From Dyadobacter sp. 50-39 (GTDB lineage: Bacteria > Bacteroidota > Bacteroidia > Cytophagales > Spirosomataceae), in contig MKSR01000008.1 of NCBI GenBank assembly GCA_001898145.1, forward strand, positions 372,001 to 436,000: a stretch of 64,000 nucleotides of DNA, read 5' to 3'. The notes beneath the pieces were generated by a model, which was given only the letters and a program-made list of their open reading frames with translations, was not told the DNA's origin and did not search any database. The position numbers and the translations under genes were made by a program. Within the stretch, counting starts at the first letter, position 1. Each line of letters begins with the position of its first letter. Positions 7,980 through 15,446 of the stretch are shown here, one piece after another.

Positions 7980-10900
7980 TCACTGTTCCTTTATAAATTT
8001 TGTAACGTAATGAAATGCACCCACTTGCACTTTCACTAGGTATATCCCTGGCGGGTATGAAGTAGCATTGAGCGCAAAAGGATTTGTTGGACTTATCCAG
8101 GTATGTTCTTGATGCATTAAGGCACCGGCAGAATTGACGACCTTGACGTCGCAAAGGCTTTCTCTTGGCAAAGAGGTAGCTAATACAGCCCTGTTTTGTA
8201 CTGGATTTGGATAAATGGTGAATTGGAAAGCATTCGGTATGGCTAGTGCAACTATTCTTGAATATGCGTAACTGTTGTCCCGATCTAGCATTTTTAGTCG
8301 GTAATAGACATTGCCTATACTGAGCTTACTAATGGTAGAATCATTAAAAAAATAGTTGTTTGTTCCACCATTATTGTTTGCGGCTACTTCTCCTACAATT
8401 TCAAAATTCCTTGTGTCCATACTACGTTCAACCTGAAAACTCCGCGTGTTAATTTCGTCGGCTGTTTGCCATGAAAGTTTAACCGTATTTTCAACCAATT
8501 CTCCTTCGAATCGGACAAGGGTCAATGGTAAGGCCGGTATGCTGGAATGAACCAGGAAGTTACTGAAGCCATGTACGTGGAAACTCACTTCCCAACGCAA
8601 CATTTCAGCGTTCCAGAAAATATCGGAATCGTCAGGATCAATGACGATCTCACTGGAAGAAAAACTGGCAGGTAATCCTGAACCATCGCTGCTAGTACCG
8701 GAATACTTTGAAACTCTCAGGTTAGCTTTTCCAGTAGCGTCATCTGGTGCACTCGGGAGATCGGATATGCTTCCCAAGTGAGCATTAAAATTGTCGAATT
8801 CAATTTGTTTAAAATATAAGGTGACGATACCGCTAGCCGCCGAGGCATTCTTTGCTGGCGTCAGCTCATAATGCCGTGCGACAAATGGGGCCTTCCCGAG
8901 TAGCGGAACCGACGGCTCTACCCAGACTTTGGCAGAGATCGAACCTGTTATTGTACTGCCGTCCGGTTCGATGGAAGCGATCATTTTACAGTCGGAATCA
9001 GCCACGAAAGTAATTTTACTACTTCCGTTTACGATTACTTCACTCTCGCTTTCCGATAAAGGCAAATCCAAATGTCCCTCTTTATAGATTGAAACCTTGT
9101 TCTCGGGTGATCGGCCAACGATCAGGTATTTCAAAGCTGCATTATAGCACACAAAAATGGAATTGGCTTGAATTTGCTGATCTCCAAGAAGGCTATTGCA
9201 GGCTGATACATCGCCGGTAATATTTCTCGTGCCGTTACCCAACGTAATGGCTGCTAAAGAGCTTGTCCAGTCAAAGTTTCGCAGGATGTAATTACCATCG
9301 GGCATCGACAGAATATTGTACCCTACACGATCGCCAACATGAGTCCCGACGAGCGAATTCACATTACTTAATACACCGGAAACGCCGCTGGTCGAGCTAC
9401 CCCATGTGACAGCGCCCTTCATGCCGTTGAAGCTCGGAGTTTGTACCAAGTAATTGCCATTTTTCAATACCGTGATTCCATAAGATCCAACCCGATCACT
9501 GACTTCGGCGCCCACCAGAGAATTTGTTTCATTCACAACCCCGCTAGTTCCGGTTGTGCCATTTCCCCATGTAGCTGCACCACGATAACCATTCCAGTCA
9601 ACGGCCACGGTGACGTAATTGCCATTATCAAGGGCAACTATTCCTCCATTAATGGGATAGCCGATTCTATCACCATAATTACTGCCAAAAAGTGCATCGG
9701 CAGGGTTGGCCATGCCGATGGTTTCAATCGAGCCATTTCTCCATAAAAGCGAACCCTTTTCGCCGTAACTGCTGCTAACTAAGTAATTTCCATTTTTCAG
9801 CGGTGTAATTCCCCAATCGCCAAAATTGTTAATGCCGGCCCCGCCCAGCAAGGAGTTCTGATCGCTTATGAGGCCTGTGATACCTGTCTGGCCATTTACC
9901 CAGGTGACAGCACCCTGTCCAGCATTATAGTTTCCGCTGCTAACCACAAAATTTCCGTTTGAAAGTTCGACGATCCCTTCCCGACCAATTTGGTCCCATT
10001 CATAGGCCCCAAGCAACGAATTTGTGATGTTGACTTCTCCTGTAATTCCTGATACTCCGTTAGCCCATGTTACCGAACCAGTGTGGTTATTCCAAAGCAC
10101 ACTTGACACCACATAGTTGCCATTAGCAAGGGGAAGAATACCGGAGTAACCATTACCTAATGAAATACCGTCCTGTGCCCGCGAACCTATGAGTGAATTC
10201 TGAGCCGTGATTTCGCCTGTGATTCCCGTCAATCCGTTTACCCACGTCGCCGCTCCCCGGTCCGAGTTCCAGCGATAACTCGATACAACGAAATTGCCAT
10301 TGGTCAGTTCCACAACTCCGCCAATACCCACCAGATCTCCTTGCTGCTCGCCCACCAGGGAATTGGATTCATTAGGTACCCCGATAATCCCTGTACTACC
10401 ATTCGCGAAGGTCACGGAACCGCGCCCGTCAAGGCAGCCAGAGCACATCACGACATAGTTCCCGTTTTTTAGTGACGTAATGGAGAAGTCGGACGATTCG
10501 TATCTTGAAAACGGCCCGACAAGTGAATTAGCTGTACTAATCTCACCGGCAACACCAGTAGATCCGTCTCCCCATGTAACTGCACCTGAAAGGAATGGGA
10601 GATTGCGACTGTAAACTAAGTAGTTTCCATTATTTAAGATCGTTAGCTCGAAAAGTGGCGCCATTGTAGGAGAGCGTTTCGCAATCAAAGAATTGGCGGC
10701 ACTGATTTCACCACTCGTACCGGTCTCACGATTTACCCATGTAACGGCCCCGCGATGAGTGGAATTTTGCCAAGAAGGGCTCTTTACCAAAAGATTACCA
10801 TTCGGAAGAGTTGTTACACCACCCAAACCAACATAGTCATTCTCCTGTGTCCCCAACAATGAGTTTGATGCAGTAATAGTGCCAACTATTCCGCTATTTC

Positions 10901-11564
10901 CGTTCGCCAACGTAACCGATCCACGGAAATCATGCCATTCACTTCTTATAATGTAGTCGCTATTCGGAAGAGCGATCACCTCCACTCCAACCTGATCGCC
11001 AGAATTGCTGCCTACGAAAGAATTCAGTTCGCTTATCGAACCACTTATTCCAGTCTCAGCATTAACAAACGTAACAGCTCCATGAAACTGACGCCACCTG
11101 CGATTGCTGACCAAAAAATGGCCGTTCGGCAATATCTCAACATCGTTATCTTGACCACCAGTGAGTGAATTATTAATGTCTACGACACCATTAATGCCGG
11201 TTGAGCCATTTACCCAGGTAAGGGCTCCCGTACTGTTATTCCAGGACTCACTTTTAATGAGAAAATTACCGTTAGGCAACGCGACCAGATCTGAACCGAT
11301 GAAGTCGTTAGTATGGCTCCCTTTAATGGTACTTATAAGACTATGATTGTGCCCGTTATATAAATACACGGCACCTACATTATTCAATGCGACATCGTCG
11401 AAAAATGGATCACTGATGACATAATTGCCATTGGTCAAATCGATGATTTTAGTACCAAACGCTCCGCTCCCCGGGGGAGTATCAACATCTATTTTTTGCG
11501 CAAAAATCGCGGAGATGGAAAGAAAATTTAAGAGGATACAGTAAAGTGTTTTCATCAATGTCAA
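7980..11564 (-). CDS. Secreted protein of NGNY-type tandem repeats with T9SS sorting domain
   Basis: A 1194-residue protein with a signal peptide ending ISAIFAQ. Residues about 40-810 are roughly 14 degenerate repeats of 55-65 residues. Each carries L-x-NGNY(or F)-V-V-S, then GAVTWxNGxTG, then xxxNSLVG and a D-x-VG. Such repeats (which I recall as DUF5650) probably form a beta-propeller or beta-solenoid; that is inference. The region around residues 820-990 is beta-rich. Next comes a fibronectin-like segment beginning LPLTLVRFEG and ending in DRDNSYAYSR. The last 80 residues (YPNPVQ ... FIKEQ) form a T9SS type A sorting domain. A surface role is likely, ligand unknown. The gene sits between the two copies of the duplicated operon, so it may have arrived with that rearrangement. 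Confidence 0.87.
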   Translation of the reverse strand: MTLMKTLYCILLNFLSISAIFAQKIDVDTPPGSGAFGTKIIDLTNGNYVISDPFFDDVALNNVGAVYLYNGHNHSLISTIKGSHTNDFIGSDLVALPNGNFLIKSESWNNSTGALTWVNGSTGINGVVDINNSLTGGQDNDVEILPNGHFLVSNRRWRQFHGAVTFVNAETGISGSISELNSFVGSNSGDQVGVEVIALPNSDYIIRSEWHDFRGSVTLANGNSGIVGTITASNSLLGTQENDYVGLGGVTTLPNGNLLVKSPSWQNSTHRGAVTWVNRETGTSGEISAANSLIAKRSPTMAPLFELTILNNGNYLVYSRNLPFLSGAVTWGDGSTGVAGEISTANSLVGPFSRYESSDFSITSLKNGNYVVMCSGCLDGRGSVTFANGSTGIIGVPNESNSLVGEQQGDLVGIGGVVELTNGNFVVSSYRWNSDRGAATWVNGLTGITGEITAQNSLIGSRAQDGISLGNGYSGILPLANGNYVVSSVLWNNHTGSVTWANGVSGITGEVNITNSLLGAYEWDQIGREGIVELSNGNFVVSSGNYNAGQGAVTWVNGQTGITGLISDQNSLLGGAGINNFGDWGITPLKNGNYLVSSSYGEKGSLLWRNGSIETIGMANPADALFGSNYGDRIGYPINGGIVALDNGNYVTVAVDWNGYRGAATWGNGTTGTSGVVNETNSLVGAEVSDRVGSYGITVLKNGNYLVQTPSFNGMKGAVTWGSSTSGVSGVLSNVNSLVGTHVGDRVGYNILSMPDGNYILRNFDWTSSLAAITLGNGTRNITGDVSACNSLLGDQQIQANSIFVCYNAALKYLIVGRSPENKVSIYKEGHLDLPLSESESEVIVNGSSKITFVADSDCKMIASIEPDGSTITGSISAKVWVEPSVPLLGKAPFVARHYELTPAKNASAASGIVTLYFKQIEFDNFNAHLGSISDLPSAPDDATGKANLRVSKYSGTSSDGSGLPASFSSSEIVIDPDDSDIFWNAEMLRWEVSFHVHGFSNFLVHSSIPALPLTLVRFEGELVENTVKLSWQTADEINTRSFQVERSMDTRNFEIVGEVAANNNGGTNNYFFNDSTISKLSIGNVYYRLKMLDRDNSYAYSRIVALAIPNAFQFTIYPNPVQNRAVLATSLPRESLCDVKVVNSAGALMHQEHTWISPTNPFALNATSYPPGIYLVKVQVGAFHYVTKFIKEQ

Positions 11565-11777
11565 AACATATTGTGTTACTGCTATTAAAGTAATAAGTCC
11601 ATACTAATTAACCATGCGTTGCTTTACCTCCCTATCCTAACTTGCAAACTAATTCTGCTATTCGAATACCGCCAAAGTTTAAGGCTACGTGCCTCTATAT
11701 ATACTATGAGTTGATCCAACAGAAATTAGCTACAAAGAGCTATCGATACCCTTAAGAAGAATGGAATAATGACTTTC

Positions 11778-11818
11778 TTCAGTAAGATAATCGGAAAAAA
11801 TCCGATTATCTTACTGAA
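11778..11818. repeat. Perfect 18-bp inverted repeat upstream of the AbiE remnant
   Basis: The arm 11778-11795 (starting TTCAGTAAGATAATCGGA) and its exact complement 11801-11818 are separated by five A. It lies eight bases before the AbiEi start. Few T follow, so it is a poor terminator; AbiEi antitoxins are known to bind inverted repeats at their own promoter, and this may be that operator. The rest of 11565-11777 shows nothing definite. Confidence 0.65.
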
Positions 11819-11825
11819 TTTACAC

Positions 11826-12192
11826 ATGGACTTATCTCAAAGCATACGGAATCTTTCCAGCCAGCCGTTAACGCATCAACTGCTCATCTCGCTGTTGAAA
11901 GACTACAAACGCCCCAACGATAAAATCCTTCGGGATACGGCAAGTCGCGGTTGGGAAAGATCAGAATGCACTTATCGCGTCCCCAGAGAAAGCTTTATTT
12001 GACAAAATAATCAATACAGCAGGCTTAAACCTCCGAAGTAAAATCGCAACCAGCGAATACCTGATCGAAAACCTGAGAATGGAGGAAGATCAATTAAAAC
12101 AGCTGGATGTACAGGCAATGGAGACGTGGCTGAGCGATTCACCAAAACGCGAGAGCCTGACGCAGGTCATTAAATTCATCAACGAACTATGA
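11826..12192 (+). pseudogene. Broken AbiEi-type antitoxin gene
   Basis: The first part encodes an N-terminal helix-turn-helix start (MDLSQSIRNL, PLTHQLLISLLKDYKRPNDK) typical of type IV antitoxin AbiEi proteins. It then breaks, and a different frame from about 11937 to the stop at 12192 encodes the family's C-terminal part (ALIASPEKALFDKII, ending KFINEL). About half of a normal AbiEi, including the middle of the protein, is missing at the junction and the two parts are out of frame. In intact systems AbiEi is a repressor and antitoxin for the adjacent AbiEii nucleotidyltransferase toxin. The stop overlaps the AbiEii start (ATGA). Confidence 0.72.
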
Positions 12193-12672
12193 TCAAGGAA
12201 TGGCTGGCAAGTTACAATCCTGCCAACAAGGATGATGCAACGCAGGCGCTGCGTGAAATTATGCAGGAAGTCGCGTTGGCTGGTCTATATCGGAAAGGCT
12301 TCTTTTTATGTGAAATGTTTCAGCATTTCCGACCTGTTCGCCGGTAAAATGCATGCGCTGCTTTTCAGGAAATGGAAAGACAATGTGAAAGGGCGCGACT
12401 GGTATGATATGGAATGGTATATCCGAAAAGGGGTTGCATTGAACCTCAGGCACTTCGCGCTACGTGCGAATGATAGCGGAGATTGGGATCGAGAGGACAT
12501 CAATGAAATGGAGTTTGGGGATTTATTGAATGCGAAGATAGATTCGGTCAACTTCCGGCGGATCAAGGATGATATTCGGAGATTCATACCGAATACCGAG
12601 GTGTTGGATATCTGGAGCCCGCAGTATTTTCATGATCTGTCTGCGAAATTGAAAATCAACTCAGAGCGATGA
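12189..12672 (+). pseudogene. Broken AbiEii/AbiGii-type nucleotidyltransferase toxin gene
   Basis: ATG 12189 opens MIKEWLASYNP...ALREIMQEVALAGLYRKGFF, the normal beginning of an AbiEii toxin. Immediately after this the frame shifts and the sequence jumps to the C-terminal part (SISDLFAGKMHALL, GRDWYDMEWYI). The nucleotidyltransferase signature (GGTALR and the DLDF-like metal site) that should lie between them is deleted. The product cannot be catalytic. The first frame stops at about 12350; the C-terminal frame runs to 12672 and overlaps the next gene by four bases. With the broken antitoxin this is a dead type IV toxin-antitoxin locus. Confidence 0.75.
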
Positions 12673-13037
12673 AATTCGAAGAGAGCATATTAACAAAGAC
12701 TATTTACTATGTCGACGCTTCCATTTTGGCAACGATTGATGCCGATTTCAATTTTATCGAGGGTGCTGGCTGGTATGAGCTGTATCAATACAACTATGAC
12801 CAAAGCTTTTGGAGATTAGATAGATTTGATAAGCTGAAAGAGCGATTTTTTGTCAAACTTCCTTTCAGGGATGACTGGACTAACTACAATTCGCAGCAGA
12901 TGGAAATCGAGTTATTACGAAAAACGAGAGGTATTACAACATCGCCGTGTGTATGGCAGGAATGTGGAAAACCAAGTCTTATGGGACTTGCCTTTTGCGA
13001 AAGGCACGCATATTTTGAAATGGGAATCAGAAAGTAG
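12669..13037 (+). CDS. Hypothetical protein with C-terminal Cys/His cluster
   Basis: A 122-residue protein overlapping the AbiEii remnant by four bases (ATGA), so it was probably translated with it. The N-terminal two thirds are rich in Tyr, Phe and Asp. The C-terminal 35 residues contain C-x4-C followed by C-x2-H (CVWQEC, then FCERHAYFEMG), likely a small zinc-binding module. I do not recognise the family. A fragment of a related gene is found in inverted orientation at 14431-14469. The truncated DUF2809 copy begins only about 30 bases downstream, on the other strand. Confidence 0.55.
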   Translation: MKFEESILTKTIYYVDASILATIDADFNFIEGAGWYELYQYNYDQSFWRLDRFDKLKERFFVKLPFRDDWTNYNSQQMEIELLRKTRGITTSPCVWQECGKPSLMGLAFCERHAYFEMGIRK

Positions 13038-13069
13038 CTATTGTAATTGAATACACATATAAAAACCAT

Positions 13070-13270
13070 TTTCCAGGCCGGCCATTTGCGGAAAACAAAT
13101 GCGAAACCAAAGAACACCATCATGGCCCACAAAACATCGCCGACATAAACCCGGATGAAAGCATAATGCCCCAGCGAGCGGCGCGATAAAAAACCGGCTA
13201 GCATTACACCGGCGGTAAGTGAACCGTAAAGCAACCTATTCCTAAGCCGCACGGGCGAATTGTTGTGCAT
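13070..13270 (-). pseudogene. Truncated DUF2809-type gene, copy 2
   Basis: From ATG 13270 this encodes MHNNSPVRLRNRLLYG and continues, with few changes, to about FRKWPAWK. Homology to the full copy (6708-7124) then stops abruptly at TTTCCAGGCC (13070 here, 6925 there). The C-terminal half is lost and the frame runs into unrelated sequence. In this copy a GTG at 13309 is in frame because it lacks one G present in copy 1. Confidence 0.75.
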
Positions 13271-13312
13271 AAGCAAAAAACCAAAAAGGACCGCCACCGC
13301 AGTCCCCACTTC

Positions 13313-13600
13313 CTAAACCTTTTCGTCCATCTTCTCGAAGCCCTCCCAAAGTACTTTCAAATCGAAGAGTGCGGACTTTTCCGCTGCGTCAAACGGGATG
13401 TACGAATGGTAAAGCGCCAGATCGTGGACCATCCTCAGCGAATGCGCCAGCTCCTTGCAGCCCTGCGATTCGACAAGATACCAGAATTCGGCTTGTGATT
13501 GCGTCAGCGGAATGCCGACGTTGGATGCGTGACGTACATCATTCGTGGGATTGACTGAATTTACATTTGAGCCAACACCGGGACCATTTGAAGTTCGCAT
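13313..13600 (-). CDS. Conserved 95-residue protein, copy 2, under a structured leader
   Basis: A paralog of the gene at 7168-7455, of identical length, starting MRTSNGPG. The C-terminal two thirds are almost identical (Ser/Gly, Asp/Tyr and Val/Ile are the only changes in the last 67 residues), while the first 28 residues differ more. The second codon is CGA instead of CAA and the third ACT instead of ACG; both changes fall in segment A' and are matched in the leader. Function is unknown. It is followed by a truncated DUF2809 gene, so here the operon partner is broken while this gene stays intact. Confidence 0.72.
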   Translation of the reverse strand: MRTSNGPGVGSNVNSVNPTNDVRHASNVGIPLTQSQAEFWYLVESQGCKELAHSLRMVHDLALYHSYIPFDAAEKSALFDLKVLWEGFEKMDEKV

Positions 13601-13763
13601 ATCCTAAATGGAATAAGGTGATAAAAAATGGAGAGGTCACTGCGAACTTCATCAAAGCTGGCGCTAATGATAGGTCTCGGGACTCTCACCCGTATGCCCC
13701 TCCAAGACGATATTTTAAACCCAAGCTTCTGCATGAGCGCCATAAAAATTAATAAAGTTCGCA
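13601..13763 (-). promoter_or_regulatory. Structured 5' leader with alternative pairing over the start codon, copy 2
   Basis: The layout is the same as in the first copy. Segment A is at 13763-13753 (TGCGAACTTTA). The core is closed by GGAGGGG (13703-13697) with CCTCTCC (13636-13630). Inside are the hairpin CGGG-TGAGAGT-CCCG (13692-13678), a variable hairpin, and segment B (13651-13641, TGAAGTTCGCA). Segment A' is at 13599-13589 (TGCGAACTTCA). B pairs with A' over 11 perfect bases and with A over about 13 with one wobble. Relative to copy 1, two base positions changed in A, A' and B together. Confidence 0.6.
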
Positions 13764-13766
13764 GGG

Positions 13767-13774
13767 CAAATATA
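13767..13774 (-). promoter_or_regulatory. -7 box of the leader/95-residue gene promoter, copy 2
   Basis: TATATTTG on the minus strand, at the same distance from segment A as in copy 1. The predicted start is at the beginning of segment A. Confidence 0.55.
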
Positions 13775-13820
13775 GGAGAATATTAAATTAGCTGCATCCC
13801 ATTTAAACGATCCATCTCCC

Positions 13821-14357
13821 ATGCCCATTCACGTAGCCATCACCCGCAAAGTCCTTCCTGGAAAAGAAGAGGAATTCAAAGAGGCATTACGCCGCTTCCT
13901 GGGTGATTCGTTCCTCCATGGCGGCGTCCACGGCGCGGCGATGATCACGGCGTTGCCAGGTACGGAGAGCCGCGAAGTGGGCATATTAAGAACGTTCGCC
14001 GATCAGGCTGAGCGGGATGCTTTTTACAATTCACAGCTCTTCAAAGATTGGGAAGCCTATGCATCGACCTTGACGGAAGAGCCGGTTTACCGGCAGCTCA
14101 CCGGATTAGAAGCCTGGTTCCGCTCGCCCGTTGCTCCGCCAAGGTGGAAAATGGCGGTGGCGACGCTTTGCGGTGTGTATCCTACCAGTCTGTTTCTGAC
14201 CTATGCCCTTGGCCCGCACATTCAGGGCTTGCATCCTGCATTCAGAACTTTGATTGTGGCTGCGTGTATGGTTGGGCTGCTTACCTGGGTTGTAATGCCG
14301 CAGGTTACGAAGGTGCTGAAACCTTGGCTTTCGGGGCTCTCCAATGTTAGTAAATAA
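13821..14357 (+). CDS. Antibiotic biosynthesis monooxygenase (ABM) domain membrane protein
   Basis: 178 residues. The N-terminal ~95 form a ferredoxin-like ABM domain (MPIHVAITRKVLPGKEEEF, RTFADQAERDAFY). Two hydrophobic segments follow (around VATLCGVYPTSLFLTYAL and LIVAACMVGLLTWVVM), as in the ABM-superfamily proteins with a C-terminal two-helix anchor. The role is probably a small-molecule or quinone-type oxygenase at the membrane; the substrate is unknown. It is transcribed away from the second leader. The 3' end exists a second time as a remnant at 7790-7849, showing that this gene was part of the duplicated segment. Confidence 0.82.
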   Translation: MPIHVAITRKVLPGKEEEFKEALRRFLGDSFLHGGVHGAAMITALPGTESREVGILRTFADQAERDAFYNSQLFKDWEAYASTLTEEPVYRQLTGLEAWFRSPVAPPRWKMAVATLCGVYPTSLFLTYALGPHIQGLHPAFRTLIVAACMVGLLTWVVMPQVTKVLKPWLSGLSNVSK

Positions 14358-14430
14358 GGCCACTGGCAACGTGCTTTACACCTCAGCGCACCGGAAGGCG
14401 CAAAGCAATCGCGCCGAATTGAAAGTGACG

Positions 14431-14469
14431 CCCATTTCGAGATATGCGTGCCTCTCGCAAAAAGCCACG
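14431..14469 (-). pseudogene. Inverted remnant of a Cys/His-cluster gene
   Basis: On the minus strand this encodes AFCERHAYLEMG, matching AFCERHAYFEMG at the end of the gene at 12669-13037, and the surrounding bases match as well. No start or upstream part is seen. It shows that a second copy once existed here in the opposite orientation. Confidence 0.55.
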
Positions 14470-14542
14470 TTAAAAAAACACAGGTGCCGGGCATTTTTGT
14501 GTTACAGACGATGTTAAAATTATAAACATTCTCACTTACAAA

Positions 14543-14791
14543 ATGGACTTACGTACGACATTATCCGTCAACGAGAGCTTTCTCGAAATGTTGACAGATT
14601 GCAAAAATCGCGGCGCAAAAGCGGAAATGATATTGGACATCAACGGGCTCGAACGGGCCGAGGGCATCATAGCGGAGGTCCACGCAGACGATCCGCAACC
14701 TTACATTAAACTGCAAGACGGACGGGTCATTATAGAGAAAACAATCATCGCTCTCAACGGACTTTTCCGGCCTGAATATGCAGGATGCTAA
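14543..14791 (+). CDS. Hypothetical small protein, 82 residues
   Basis: A short protein beginning MDLRTTLSVNESF and ending GLFRPEYAGC. It is predicted to be an alpha/beta fold with a beta hairpin (INGLERAEGII ... YIKLQDGRVIIEKTIIALNGLF), reminiscent of small Sm-like or barrel regulators, but I do not assign it to a family. No signal peptide. It ends 27 bases before the methyltransferase on the same strand and may share its transcript. Confidence 0.6.
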   Translation: MDLRTTLSVNESFLEMLTDCKNRGAKAEMILDINGLERAEGIIAEVHADDPQPYIKLQDGRVIIEKTIIALNGLFRPEYAGC

Positions 14792-14818
14792 CAAAGCACA
14801 GGAATTCAAACAAACCCT

Positions 14819-15406
14819 ATGGGCATAGACAAATCAAACGGCTACGAATCCCACGCAAGCACCTTTTTCCGCTGCCGGTCGAAGGGTGCCGGGGGTGTTG
14901 GCGCACAGTCGGTGCGGAATTGGGCCAGGACATTGCCGGAGGAGGCAACGGTGCTGGATATAGGTTGCGGCGCAGGCGACCCTGTTTCGAAGGCGTTGAT
15001 GGATGAGGGGCTGGCGGTTTACGGGATCGACGCATCGCCTTCACTGGTGCAAATGTTCAGACAAAACTTTCCCGGGACGCCGGTAGCGTGCGAAGCCGTA
15101 GAGGATTCCGCATTTTTCAACCGGCAGTTCGATGCGATCATTGCCTGGGGACTGATGTTCCTTTTGCCGAAGGAAACGCAGGAACTAGTGATTCCCAAAA
15201 TGGCTAATGCATTGTATCCAGGCGGAAAGCTGCTTTTTACGGCTCCATCTCAAAAAATGAAATGGAACGACGCCATTACGGAAATGGAATCGGCGTCGCT
15301 CGGAGCCGAAGGGTACAAAACGTTGCTGGAAGCTTTGGGCCTCTCGCTCGTGGATGAATTTGAGGACGAGGGAGGAAATCACTACTACCACGCGGTCAAA
15401 CTTTAA
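14819..15406 (+). CDS. Class I SAM-dependent methyltransferase
   Basis: A 195-residue Rossmann-fold methyltransferase. Motif I is VLDIGCGAGDP, motif II-like YGIDASPSLV has the acidic residue that binds the SAM ribose, and FDAIIAWGLMFLL is motif IV. Residues 20-45 and the C-terminal VDEFEDEGGNHYYHAVKL fit small-molecule methyltransferases of the Methyltransf_11/25 group. Substrate unknown. The start is ATG 14819 (MGIDKSNGYES). It converges on the Tet(X)-like gene with a 40-base gap. Confidence 0.85.
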   Translation: MGIDKSNGYESHASTFFRCRSKGAGGVGAQSVRNWARTLPEEATVLDIGCGAGDPVSKALMDEGLAVYGIDASPSLVQMFRQNFPGTPVACEAVEDSAFFNRQFDAIIAWGLMFLLPKETQELVIPKMANALYPGGKLLFTAPSQKMKWNDAITEMESASLGAEGYKTLLEALGLSLVDEFEDEGGNHYYHAVKL

Positions 15407-15446
15407 ACAGCTTCCATTATACGCACGCCGGGGGCAACGGCGCCCG

